This document shows, piece after piece, positions 31,799 to 42,950 of a stretch of 64,000 nucleotides of DNA (position 1 is the first letter of the stretch; each line of letters starts with the position of its first letter). The translations under genes and the position numbers were made by a program. The DNA comes from Gigantopelta aegis (taxonomy: Eukaryota > Mollusca > Gastropoda > Neomphalida > Peltospiridae): NCBI RefSeq assembly GCF_016097555.1, contig NC_054706.1:54768009-54832008 (forward strand), given 5' to 3'. The notes under the pieces are model-generated. The model did no database searches and was not told the origin of the DNA. It worked only from the letters and a program-made list of their open reading frames with translations.

Positions 31799-31806
31799 TG
31801 ACGTCA
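31799..31806 (+). promoter_or_regulatory. Perfect CRE (TGACGTCA)
   Basis: A palindromic cAMP-response element 1.2 kb upstream of the ZDHHC4 start codon. It may mark a promoter or 5' UTR exon that is otherwise not visible. Confidence 0.35.
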
Positions 31807-31974
31807 CTAATGATAGGTTTAGCGAAAACCATCAAGTTTAGCCCATGCCCCAAAATACCTCCATGTAATACTAAGCCACGTAGTGTTATTTTAAACACAT
31901 TGGGTCTAATTGTTTTCTTTATAATTAAACAAGAATGTGCCAGCCGACCCACTGCAGAACTTATGGACAGGGAA

Positions 31975-32244
31975 CCGGCCTCTGTGGCACAGTGGTTTAA
32001 GCCATCAGACTAGAGGCAGGTAGGTACAGGGTTCACAGCCCGGTACTGGCTCCAACCCAGAGCGAGTTCTTAAGGGCTCAGTGGGTAGGTATACGGCCAC
32101 TACACCCTCTTCTCTCTCACTAACCAACTAACAACTAACCCACTGTCCTGGACAGACAGCCCAGATAGCTGAGGTGTGTGCCCAGGACAGCGTGCTTGAA
32201 CCTTAATTGGATATAAGCATGAAAAAAAGTTGAAACAAAAATGA
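31975..32244 (+). mobile_element. SINE family I
   Basis: ACCGGCCTCTGTGGCACAGT head, GGGTTCACAGCCCGG box-B region and the family I tail. Confidence 0.88.
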
Positions 32245-32354
32245 ATGTGGACTGGGTTACAGATCTGTAAGCAGAACATGTTTAGAGATGCATGTAATAA
32301 TGTACAAATTAATAATTTTTTAACAGGTGAGATTTGGCTTGTTCAGTAGAGTGC

Positions 32355-32701
32355 CAGGGCTCGAACTTAACGATGGCACCGACGGCAATTGCTGTCGTTG
32401 AGATATAAATTGCCGTAGGGAGAGAGCATTACCAATGAACTTTTGTGCAGTCAGTAAAACTGCTCAACAATGGCAAAATATATACACCAGGTGTACATAA
32501 TCTGCCAATTTTTAGCATTTTCACATTTGAAATATGTTTACATAATAGCAAAATAACCTTTCAGTTATAATTATTTTCTGCAAATGTCACTTTAAAAAAA
32601 TAATTCCATAGTCAGGCTCATAATTGCCATCGGTGGGCTGTTTCACCCATGGCAATTCTTTTAAAAATTGCTGTGGTAGTAATTCTTGAGTTCAAGCCCT
32701 G
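32355..32701. mobile_element. ~347-bp MITE
   Basis: CAGGGCTCGAACTTAA at the left and TTGAGTTCAAGCCCTG at the right are imperfect TIRs. Internal TTGCCGT and TTGCCAT repeats occur. Possibly hAT, but no 8-bp duplication is clear. Confidence 0.7.
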
Positions 32702-32827
32702 GATTGCTCATCTGAGATGCTTGCATAATAGAATCAAACCTCTTTCGTGAACCCATTCCCCTGAGCCCAGTAATTATTCTTTTTTTTTTAATATTATATG
32801 TTGTGGTATATGATGTCATGAAAATGT

Positions 32828-32940
32828 AACAGGTTTTCTCTGAAGACCGTGTGTCAGAATGATCAAATTGTTTGACATCCAATAGACAATGATGAATTGT
32901 TCAATGTACTTTAGTGGTATCATTAAATGTTGTTTTTCTT
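32828..32940 (+). mobile_element. SINE family II tail fragment
   Basis: TTTGACATCCAATAGACAAT and a following TTTAGTGGTATCATTAAATG match the alternative tail. It ends about 90 bp before the ZDHHC4 start codon. Confidence 0.65.
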
Positions 32941-33029
32941 CAGTATTTCTAGATGAAAGTAATGGATGCTGTGGATGTTCATTAACAAAGGCAGATGTTC
33001 AATGAGTTTGAAACTACACGTGTTTCACC

Positions 33030-34406
33030 ATGGAGTTCATAACTCTGTTTGTCCTGTACATCCTGATCTTCAACTTGATGGTGTTATTGTACATCTGTAG
33101 AAATCATCCGATACTCAACACTGGGGTGATTGGGAAGCTGAGAGAAAACATCATGCAGGTAGGAGATGATATAGTTATGTTAAAATGTACATTAATCACC
33201 ATAGGCATATGGGCTCCCATTTTTGTAGAGGGGCAGGCTGAGTTTTGCCAAAATAAAATGAAAATGCCTGAATCGGGATAACAGTGTTTATTCATATTTG
33301 CATTACCGGTACTACCAAACAGCTATTTAGGGTTATAAATAAATTACCAGGCGTTTTTACATGGATCACAACTAAATATTGGGAGTAGAATGATGAAAAT
33401 ACATGGTTAAACATTGTTTGATACAGGTGGCTAGTTCAACAGGTGGCTAGGTCAACAGGTTTGAAGTCTACATGTGACTCAGGGCTCTAAATAGGAAGTA
33501 AAATATACAGTTATTACTTATAAAGTAGCAGGCCAAATGTATTTCATACAAAGTTGTAATGTGGGATTGAATGTCTGGAGTGTTGAATGTGCTGCCTATA
33601 TGTTCCCAGTCAACTTCTGACAATATGAATTGATTTTTGATGCAGTCATTATTTCTTGTTACTATCTGTGTGATCCTTTATTTCTTTCCATCAGTATATT
33701 TTAGTGCATTATGGAATTATAATATAACATATTTACAAGATAAATAGCAGATGAGATAATCATACATACATCTCTCTCTCTTGAAAAATGACCTCTTTTT
33801 TTTGTAGCCTTAGCAGGGAAATTTCTGTTTCAACCGCTAGGTATAAAACATGGACCGCATTTTGCTTTTCGCAGGCCACTATTTCAAGCCCCATGTGTGA
33901 AAAAAAGAAAAAAAAGTAACATGAACTAAATTTTATTTGAATCCATTTTAATAAGTAATCATTTGACAAACTACATAAAGCTCTTTTGCTCAGAAATATT
34001 TTATAGCCTAGTTGTTTTGTTTGTTTCAAAGTTGGGGTGGTGGAAATAATCAAACTGTAGTCCATCCCATCATTCTATAAAAATTTCAGTTTGGTTTGAC
34101 GTAAGAAGAAAAGTAAAAGTGTTTTGGAAATAACAAAAAAATACTGTTTTTGTGTACAATTTACAAATCAGTCAGCTCAGAAATAAATAATTTGTAGTAC
34201 GTTTCATAGTATTAAAAAAGGCGTTCCCTTTGGAATGGACTATAGTTGATATACATAGATACAGTCAACTGTATTAAATAATGCTTCTAGTTTGTTTTTT
34301 TCCAGGTGATTTGGTACATCCTGCCAAGACCAGTTGTCAGCCTTTCAAATGAAGTAGTTAATTACGTTTTTAATACAAGGTAATACTTAAAACAAAACAA
34401 TGTATA

Positions 34407-34498
<92 letters not shown>

Positions 34499-37400
34499 AT
34501 ATATCAGGGGTGGGGAAAAATTAAATTGTCAATCGGTTCCGCTTGATGTCATCATTAACGGGGGTGGGGGAGAAAGGAATTTTTATTTTTTTTATTTTTT
34601 TATATCACATCAGTGAAAAAAAAAACCCCCACAAATTGTATATATTTTACATAATGGAATAAATAATATAAAAAAGGAATAAAAGTTATGAATTTAAATC
34701 CCATATATGTATAAAAAGTACGAGTATTCAGTACTGTGTCCTGAAAATTAATAAAAGATCGCACCGTTGAAGCGTTTGACCGCCTGAGCTAGCACATGTT
34801 TAGACAGAGATTAATAACGTCATCACTGATTGGAATTTTTTTTACCTCTACTGGCTCTTGAGATAACCAGTACATGTAGCTGTTCTGCTTACTCCCACTT
34901 GTTAACAAAAAAATGGAAACCTTTGTTAATTTTAAAATCCTTTATAATTATTGGATAGACTACATTGAACAGTCAACAATAAATACATTTATTGATTATT
35001 TCAGTATATTTTATGCTATTTCAAGCAGTTTGTATTGCACTAAAGTCTCTTGCTTCGGACTGGGACACTCGACCCAACAAAGCTCCGTACATAGGTCCTT
35101 ATGATGATAGGTGTTGACAGGTGTTGATTGTAACCAGTTGCAAACTCTGGGTCCTTTGTTTTAATTGGAGAGTAATACCTTGATGGCTCTCTCACCAAGA
35201 ATGGTGTTATTGTTAACGTCTGTTTTATCTCTTGACTGGCTCAGCAACTTTGACAAAATTAATGTCTAGCCTAGTGGCTGTGGATTGACACTACTGTAGG
35301 TCCGACTTCATTGACTGACGATATATACTTAGGCAGACTTTAAAATCACAGACTTCTGAAACACAAGCTATACTGACCACTATTTATTTATTATTTTAAA
35401 TCGAGATATCGATGTCTGGGCAGGCCGGTCCACTTGATGGATAAGAATTTGTTCCAAGAATGACAAAAGTGGGACCGGCAAACACACATTTAAAAATAAT
35501 AATTTTGGTCTCAAGATTGAGAATCGGTCCCAGACCGGGAGAAAAGGGCTTTTCCCCACCCCTGATATATATATATATATATGCAAGGCCACCATGTCCA
35601 AAATCTATGTGACATTAGAAATGATTTCTCTAATAGAATGTTTGTTGATCATAGACACATTGTGAGATTCTACAAAGAGAGGTGGTGAGGAGGAGGATGG
35701 TGGTGGTGGGAGGTGTCATTTGGTCTGGACTTCAACAACAAGGGGCCCCTCTGATTTAGACATGTTCATACACATTTTTCAAAATAACCAGTTTCTTTGA
35801 CCCGTTGATACTAATACCCAATCTACAAAATTACTTAAACAAAATAGGCAAATTATTCTTTCTAACTGTGACTTATAGTACATAAATGTTTTAATATAAT
35901 AATTATTGTTTATTTATTTATTTATTATTATTATTATTAATTTTTTTTTTTACCTTCGTTTGACACCCAACAGCTCATAGATTTTTGTACTTTTGTTGTT
36001 AAACATTCATCCACCCATCCAATTATTTATCCATGCATCCATCCATCCATCTATTCATACATTGATCCATCCATCCATTTATCCATCCATCCACTTACTC
36101 ATTTATACATCCATCCATCCATTCATTCATTCATTCATCCACCCACCAACTTGTATTCTCACATTCATTCATTCGTATACCTGCATTCACTGACTCATCC
36201 TTCTTTATTTACAGAAATCATGTTATGCAAATTATATTCATGATGCTGGTTCTACTGATACATGCTATATGGATTCTGGACATACTGCCAGTGTTGTACT
36301 TGGTGGAACCAAACTACAATCATACAACTTTTATCATGTTCCTTTGCATGTGCAATTTCCTGTGTTTCTACAAAAGCTGCTGTACGAACGCAGGGGAAGG
36401 TAACTCCGAGCAACCAGGAGGGATCTTATCGCTATGATGGGATTTTGTACAAAGCTGGTAATGAATGCAGCACCTGCAAGTTAAACAAGCCAGCGAGATC
36501 AAAACATTGTAGTAAGTTGTCAACATTACATGTGTATGTTTCTGTTTTTATGATAAATTTTATGACTGAACTGTTAATATTAATTTTTCCACATTTCATG
36601 TGGGTTTATTTGTCCTCATGTTTGGAGTACTTCAAAACAGATTTCAATTCACACTTCTGAAAATGGTATTTATGTGTTAATTTCAAATAGTCTGCAAATG
36701 AACAACTTTTTAATATTCATATGACTATCAAATGGAGTACTAATAGTTGAGAATTAGTTTAGTTAATCATAAAACAGAATTAGTCATATTACAGTGACAA
36801 ATGTTTTATGAAAGATACATGGATAGGACAACGCTGTACTAAAAGGCATTCACTACAAAATGCATTGGTAGATCCAAGAATTTTGAAAGAAGTTGTGTTA
36901 AAAATATGTTTTAAGCTCTAACATTAATGGAATGCCAACATTCAAAGATCCACATCCTACTAGAGGGATCAGATTCTCGAGACATACAATCCTGGGAAAG
37001 GCCCATTCAACAAACATGTACCAGGTAATTAGTATGGGGTGGTAAATTCCAAAATCAAAATTTGAAGACGTCCATTTGGGAAATGATTAACACTATCAAT
37101 ACAAGCATTTTGACACCAAACCTAATGATGTATCTCTTAAATAACCCCCACCCCTTGAAATACAAAATTAACACCAAAAATGCGTTTTCTGGCTATATCG
37201 ACATTTGTATGCCCTAATTAATAATGAATAAATACTTTCATTTGGAATATTTGGTTAACATTTTTATTTAAAATTGGAAACATTCAGTTACACTTGCATG
37301 GAAAGGACTTATGAAGATGCCAGCTTGTCAAGGCTTTGCTGGAATTTCTCATATGCCAGTGTAGTTTGGTCGCTCCTCCTATCCCAGGTAGGACATGAGG

Positions 37401-40400
37401 GCATCTCCAAACTACTGCACAGTCTTCCTCCTCCTCTTCCCACTGGGCAGTGTTATCTGGATTCAGAAGATAAGATCGACTTTAGGCAGAAGTGTGGTAC
37501 TCTCTCTCTGGCATCTTGAACCTCCAGCATCATCCTCTGCTGCTTGCGTTGTTGTCCCAGGTTGGATCCGCGAGGAACTTCTCGACTTCCCCACTGTCTG
37601 TGAAAGGGCCACCACTGGACTTCAATTTGTCCAGCATGTCCAGTCTCTTCCTCTCATTTCTCGGAGCCATCTCCTGCTTCTGCTCTGCCCCCTTCTCAAA
37701 CTTCTCCTTTGTGTGTTTACTCCAGTTGAGTTCGACATCTCGTTTAGCTTGGGCTGCTGCTCTGAAACCTCTGAAGGAAGGAATTTGTCCAGCCCTCAGC
37801 TCCTGGCTCTTCTGTAAGATAATTGACCTGTTGACTGCATTCAATGTGCCTAACTTTCTCAGTCTGTAGTCTACCTTGCCACATTGTCTCTCCATGCAAA
37901 TATTGTGCACGGGGGTTTCATCAATGTTACTCGCCTGGTTACTGACGGGATAGTCCATTGGAAAGGCCTCCTCATCAATACCATAGTCCCTCCTCTGCCT
38001 GGCCAAGACAGTTTGCAGGTGTGGCAACATTAGGTTGGTCAGCTTCCTCATGTCCTCCATATGCTCCTCAGCTACAGACACAGCGTTCAGGACCTCCTTG
38101 TAGTTCTGCTTTACACCAGCGAATAAATCATCAGACACCCCAGGGTACTCGGGCTTTATGAACCCAGTGAAGTCATCACTGATGGGCTGACCCAAGCCTG
38201 TGTGTAGTCCCTTGTAGAACTCCCGGAGCTGAGTATGGGTAGCCCCTTTCTCTGTGGTCCTCGCGTAGAAGGGCTCCACCAAGTGCACACCCAGGCAGGC
38301 AAACACCACAAGGACCACCTTCAGGTAGGGAAGCTCCATCACTTCTCTGACCATGGCCTTTGTTGAACCAGTTATGGTCGGTGCAAGTGGTTTACACTTA
38401 CCCATTGAGCCTTGCGGAACACTCACTCAGGGTTTGGAGTCGGTATCTGGATTAAACATTCCATGCCTCGACTGGGATCCGAACCCATTACCTACCAGCC
38501 TGTAGACCGATGGCCTAACCACGATGCCACCGAGGCCGGTCTTCAAAAATATGAAGATAATTAGATACAGGTACAAATACTATGCTGCGACTATAATGCA
38601 CAGAGAGTATTAATGACCAGTGCTGGATTCAATATATGCTATACCAAATCATTCCAAGGTCCCACCACAGCACAGGGGGGGAGGGAGGTGGGAAGAACTC
38701 CAAGACTCCCATCTATCCAGATCCATATGAAAAATGTTATTTAAAAAATTTGTCTTGAACTTATTTAAATATATTAAACCACCTGTGAAATATGCATTAT
38801 ATCAAAGTAATCTTCATGCACGTGACTTGTAATTAATCCCCAACATTTTGCTGCACCTACCAACTTTAAATATATAGTGTTAATATTGAAAAGTTACCAG
38901 AGCTCACACTGGAAAAAAAAATTTGGTTTAGCCAATTTTCAGTCATGTAGAGTATTTCCTTTTTGTTAATTTAAGGAATGGTTTATTGGCCAAAGACTAA
39001 ATGTTGTAGCGACTTTGTATAAAAATTAGAAATTGACTAATTTAGCAATGGACAGGATGAGCCCTGAGTTTCATAATATCATTAATTATAAAGTTTTAAC
39101 AGGAAGAAAATACACGGCATCAGTTTTTCAAATAGGATGTACGTATATGGTGTTTTGTCCTGTAATCCTCCCATGGTTTTACCGTAAATAAAATGTGTTG
39201 AGGAAGTCGTTAAATAAAACATTTCCTTCCTTCTTCCCATGGTTTTATGTTCTTTATTTGCAGGTTTATGTAACATGTGTGTCCATCGGTTTGATCATCA
39301 CTGTGTGTGGACTAACAACTGTGTTGGTGGGGGTAATGTGGTCTACTTCAACCTGTTTCTCATCACTCTTGTTGTCATGTGCGTGAACGGGGCCTACTGC
39401 TGTTTTAATTCTCTCTACCTCATCACAGACTTTCTGAAGCTGATGGAAACATCATATGAAGATATGGTTACTGGGGAACTGAAGCCTGTAACTATTACAA
39501 TATTAGCTCAGGTATGGTTTCACTAATAGTGCCTTGCTTAAAAACATTTTGAGAGTACTGCTAAAGCAATACATGTCCCATTCCGAGCCCAACACATTTT
39601 TATATATTCAAGGGCCATAACTCTGAGAAATTATAATTTTTTTGGTAACCCATTTTTCATTCACACATCAGATTGTGAACATCATATACATGGAAGGGAA
39701 CATTTTGTTCAATATAGTGTTGTAATTTGCTACGCAAGTTTCAGAGATCGCTACACAATTTAAAAATATTTAACAGTAGTTGCTAATCAATTTTCAGTTG
39801 ACTAGAACAGGCCTTCGATCATTTCCGGTAGTGTGTCGGTAAAATCACAGAACCAACATTTCGTTTCCCATGATTATTACCGTATATCTAAGTACGACTA
39901 TTCAGCAGAACCTAAAAACAGTTTCTGATGGGCTACCATGATCACAAGGCATTGAACTGAAAAAGTGTTTCCCATGAAATTTGAAATCCTATGGCCTGTA
40001 GTAATTTTATTAATCAAAATTTTGAAAACAAAATGTTCCCTGCATAGATGTAATAGGTTAAAGGATATGCAATGGGTCACCTGTAATATTTTTGGTATAA
40101 CCATCAAATTGGTTAACGTAAACTTTGAATTCTCAGAGAACTAAAAACATTTTAATACCAGATTTTAGCTGTTGCAATCTTCTGTTTGTATTTCAGCACT
40201 TGTTCATGGAGTATCCGAGAATTGTGTTTCTTGCCTTCTCCTTGTCTGTTCTCGATGTACTACTTGGTATGTTCACAATCTACCACATCTTTCTGCTGGC
40301 GACAAACCAGACAACCAACGAGCGATACAAAATCGGTCGGCTCGTCATGACCGACAACATTGTGGAAGAAAACGGTAACCGAAAACTGCAGAAGAAACTT

Positions 40401-40499
40401 ATGACCTACAGACCTTATGACAAGGGAATATTAAATAATTTTAAACAGGTTTTATTCCCATGGACAGTGAAGAAAGGATCGACAAGCAAGAAATCATGA
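33030..40499 (+). CDS. ZDHHC4: Palmitoyltransferase ZDHHC4-like
   Basis: Five exons: 33030-33158, 34306-34379, 36215-36511, 39264-39511 and 40197-40499, all GT-AG with matching phases; about 349 residues, close to ZDHHC4's usual ~344. It transfers palmitate to cysteines of target proteins at ER/Golgi membranes. Visible: an N-terminal membrane segment (FITLFVLYILIFNLMVLLYI), two more in exon 3, the cysteine-rich domain CSTCKLNKPARSKHC + SLCNMCVHR, the catalytic DHHC (FDHHCVWTNNC), two further membrane segments, and the NQTTNE motif after the last. One oddity: GGGG at 36393-36396 puts the rest of exon 3 one base out of frame. With three Gs the frame runs to the stop and the total length is divisible by three, so this is a recent indel or an assembly error. 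The gene is divergent from the delphilin-like gene. Confidence 0.92.
33159..34305. other. ZDHHC4 intron 1, no feature seen
   Basis: AT-rich, no repeat recognised. Confidence 0.45.
34406..34504 (+). repeat. (TA)n/(TATC)n microsatellite
   Basis: TA repeats followed by TATG and TATC units. The hAT MITE at 34505 is inserted into it. Confidence 0.95.
34505..35564. mobile_element. Non-autonomous hAT element, 1060 bp
   Basis: TIRs CAGGGGTGGGGAAAA / TTTTCCCCACCCCTG with an 8-bp ATATATAT duplication taken from the TA repeat. No transposase inside. It lies in ZDHHC4 intron 2. Confidence 0.88.
35950..36185 (+). mobile_element. LINE 3' end with ATCC/ATTC tail
   Basis: TTTGACACCCAACAGCTCAT then TTGTTGTTAAACATTC matches the LINE 3' ends at 42866 and 48660. 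It runs into an ATCC/ATTC repeat that stops ~30 bp before the ZDHHC4 exon 3 acceptor. Confidence 0.75.
36512..37270. other. ZDHHC4 intron 3, left part, no feature seen
   Basis: No repeat or exon recognised. Confidence 0.4.
37270..38344 (-). pseudogene. Decayed ORF of an unknown, probably mobile, family
   Basis: A long minus-strand open stretch (codons at about 38360-37530) followed by broken coding sequence to ~37270. Recognisable runs: LKVVLVVFACLGVHLVEPFY, GLGQPISDDFTGFIKPEYPG, QTVLARQRRDYGIDEEAFP, GKVDYRLRKLGTLNAVNRSI, GGPFTDSGEVEKFLADPT. No membrane anchor or known catalytic motif. Codon usage is GC-rich compared with the intron around it, which suggests an insertion. I recall similar repeated proteins in invertebrate genomes but cannot name the family. 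It looks broken at more than one place and is antisense to ZDHHC4 within its intron 3. Confidence 0.6.
38345..38541 (-). mobile_element. SINE family III, head half only
   Basis: Ends with the complete head (GATGCCACCGAGGCCGG) at the right. The 3' half is replaced by the decayed ORF segment at CCATGGCCTTTGTTGAACCA, so the two are joined inside the SINE. Confidence 0.85.
38542..39168. other. ZDHHC4 intron 3, right part, no feature seen
   Basis: No repeat or exon recognised. Confidence 0.4.
39182..39234 (+). mobile_element. 53-bp SINE tail insertion with target duplication
   Basis: CCGTAAATAAAATGTGTTGA to CCTTCCTTCT, the last 53 bp of the family II/III tail, between perfect 13-bp duplications TCCCATGGTTTTA (39169-39181 and 39235-39247). 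It sits 30 bp before the ZDHHC4 exon 4 start and supplies pyrimidine-rich sequence near the acceptor. Confidence 0.92.
39549..39640 (+). repeat. Dispersed repeat, copy B
   Basis: Partner of 5757-5860: GAGAGTACTGCTAAAGCAAT and AGGGCCATAACTCTG. Confidence 0.6.
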
Positions 40500-40602
40500 A
40501 TTATTATTTTTATTTTATTGAACATATTTCAGTAAAATTACTAATTTACATGACTGAAAACAGCTTGAACAATCATGTCAATCATACAACGAAATGTCTT
40601 AA

Positions 40603-40981
40603 AGGGACGGACCCTAGTTTTTAAACACAAAGGCATAATTTTCACCTAGACTAGTTTCAACCCGTTAAAATGGACACTAAGTTTGGTTCATTTACAGACC
40701 TGTAACAAATTTGGATACAACAGAGTGAAACATGAGTCTGTGATGTTGATAAAAATAAAACGCGACCCCATAAGTTACTTCTCAGATGCACGTGCGTTTT
40801 TAAAAATATGAAAAAATGCATTTTGTGGTATTAGAAACAACAGGATAGTCAGAAACACTTCGGTTGTATGGAAATGGATAATCTAAACAATAAAATTTAA
40901 GTAATGTTTGATTTCAGTGATCATAAATGGCTCTAATAGTGAAAAATATGACTTAGTGTTTAAAAACTAGGGTATGTCCCT
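40603..40981. mobile_element. 379-bp MITE with TTAA target
   Basis: Ends AGGGACGGACCCTAGTTTTT / AAAAACTAGGGTATGTCCCT in a TTAA duplication (40599-40602 and 40982-40985). The TTAA target suggests a piggyBac-like family. It lies ~100 bp after the ZDHHC4 stop, probably in the 3' UTR. A worn fragment is at about 44187-44215. Confidence 0.88.
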
Positions 40982-40985
40982 TTAA

Positions 40986-42039
40986 GAGGCCATCTTAACC
41001 CTCTCTCACACCACTTACCATATCAAGTACAAAATGAGCAAACTCCATTACAAATAAGCCAAGTTTGAATACTTCTTTATAAACTTTGCTTGATAAATTT
41101 TGACTCTTATACTGAAAAAAAGAATATCTGCTAAGGTTTTGGTTACTCCTGCATAAATTATATCATAACTGAACTCATAAGTGTGGATAGTGTTAGGGTG
41201 CAAAGATAAAAAGTTCATCAATCAGGGTTTTGTATATTTGAAAAAATATATTTTGTAAGTGTTAAGAACAAATTATCAAAATTCCATTTTTTTATATGTA
41301 TGAAGTAAATAGTGGTTAATATTGATAGTGAAAAGCTATGAACTAGTAAGGAGTGTCGTGGGTTGTGCAGCTATACTAATGTTTGTTTTATATATGCTAT
41401 TAAGTGTATTCTTGGATATTGTAAATATTGTCTGTTAAAAGTCAGATGGATAGAAATGGGGAACCATATTACCCACAACTTGTTACTCATGTAGCTCATA
41501 CATGTATTATTTTATGTTACACATTTAATTGTGTAATCTCTTTGTATGAAATGGATCTTTACTCTTGTATATGATTTCTTATGTCGTCATTGTAAAATAT
41601 GCCATTCTAGTCATATATTGTACACAAATGTACATACTTCATGGTCATCCTTTGAAGTGTGTGGTTTCTAATTGCGATTTTGAATACCGGTACTAGTATT
41701 CAAAGGCTGGGCCTTTATTTATAAAATTTGTTTCTCAACTCGAGACTCAATTAATATGCAATAATATAGATCTAGAGTTTAATCTTAGGTCCATATTCCA
41801 GACACATACATGTAGGTGTGGTTAACAAAACCCATTACGTATAGGGAAATGTCCGAGTAACTCTCCATTCCTGAAAAATAATGGGCACGAGGCCCGCTAG
41901 GTTACTTAAAATGCACCACTAAATAATAACTTTATGCCAATATATGTTAGTATGGCGTTTAACGCTAGTGATTTGGTGGGTTAATTAAGAGGGTTTCATC
42001 TCTCCATTACTGACAATACTGTGACGTCATGACTCACAG
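40986..42039. other. Downstream of ZDHHC4, no feature seen
   Basis: AT-rich; could include distal 3' UTR. No gene recognised. Confidence 0.4.
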
Positions 42040-42780
42040 GTGTATTTTAAAATGTATGAATGAATGTGTTTATCTTGCTTTGTATACACATTACAATGTA
42101 TGAATGAATGTGTTTGTCTTGCTTTGTATTGAAACACATTACAATGTGTAAATGAATGTGTTGTCTTGCTTTGTATTGAAACATTGCAATGTATGAATGA
42201 ATGTGTTTGTCTTGCTTTGTATTGAAACCCATTACAATGTATGAATGAATGTGTTTGTCTTGCTTTGTATTGAAACACATTACAATGTGTGAATGAATGT
42301 GTTTGTCTTGCTTTGTATTGAAACCCATTACAATGTGTAAATGAATGTGTTGTCTTGCTTTGTATTGAAACATTGCAATGTATGAATGAATGTGTTTGTC
42401 TTGCTTTGTATTGAAACCCATTACAATGTATGAATGAATGTGTTTGTCATTACAATGTGTGAATGAATGTGTTTGTCTTGCTTTGTATTGAAACCCATTA
42501 CAATGTGTGAATGAATGTGTTTGTCTTGCTTTGTATTGAAACCCATTACAATGTGTGAATGAATGTGTTTGTCTTGCTTTGTATTGAAACCCATTACAAT
42601 GTATGAATGAATGTGTTTGTCTTGCTTTGTATTGAAACCCATTACAATGTATGAATGAATGTGTTTGTCTTGCTTTGTATTGAAACCCATTACAATGTAT
42701 GAATGAATGTGTTTGTCTTGTTTTGTATTTAAACCCATTACAATGTATGAATAAATGTGTTTGTGTTGTTTTATATCTAA
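42040..42780 (+). repeat. 48-bp minisatellite
   Basis: About 15 copies of a 48-bp unit (AATGTATGAATGAATGTGTT, TGTCTTGCTTTGTATTGAAA, CCCATTAC). A few copies are shortened. The minus strand stays open as a 16-residue repeat because 48 is a multiple of three; not regarded as a gene. Confidence 0.95.
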
Positions 42781-42865
42781 ATCCACTATCTTGCCTCATT
42801 GTTGTTTAACACATTTAGATTTTTAAAAATAAATTGTACAACTAAACAGGTTGGAAACCTTCCAC

Positions 42866-42950
42866 CATCCATAGTTTAACACCCAATAGCTGATGTATTT
42901 TTTCATGCTGTGGTGTCGTTAAACATTCATTCATTCATTCATTCATTCCA
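42866..42950 (+). mobile_element. LINE 3' end with (ATTC)n tail
   Basis: CATAGTTTAACACCCAATAG ... GGTGTCGTTAAACATTCATT: the same 3' terminus as 48660-48722, ending in ATTC repeats. Confidence 0.8.

Noticed and set aside
36215-36511. A tiny intron to explain the ZDHHC4 frame break
   Set aside because: Possible GT and AG sites there are only ~20 bp apart, too short for an intron; one extra G explains the data better.
42047-42799. A 250-residue minus-strand frame of 16-residue repeats
   Set aside because: By-product of the 48-bp minisatellite; open because 48 is divisible by three.
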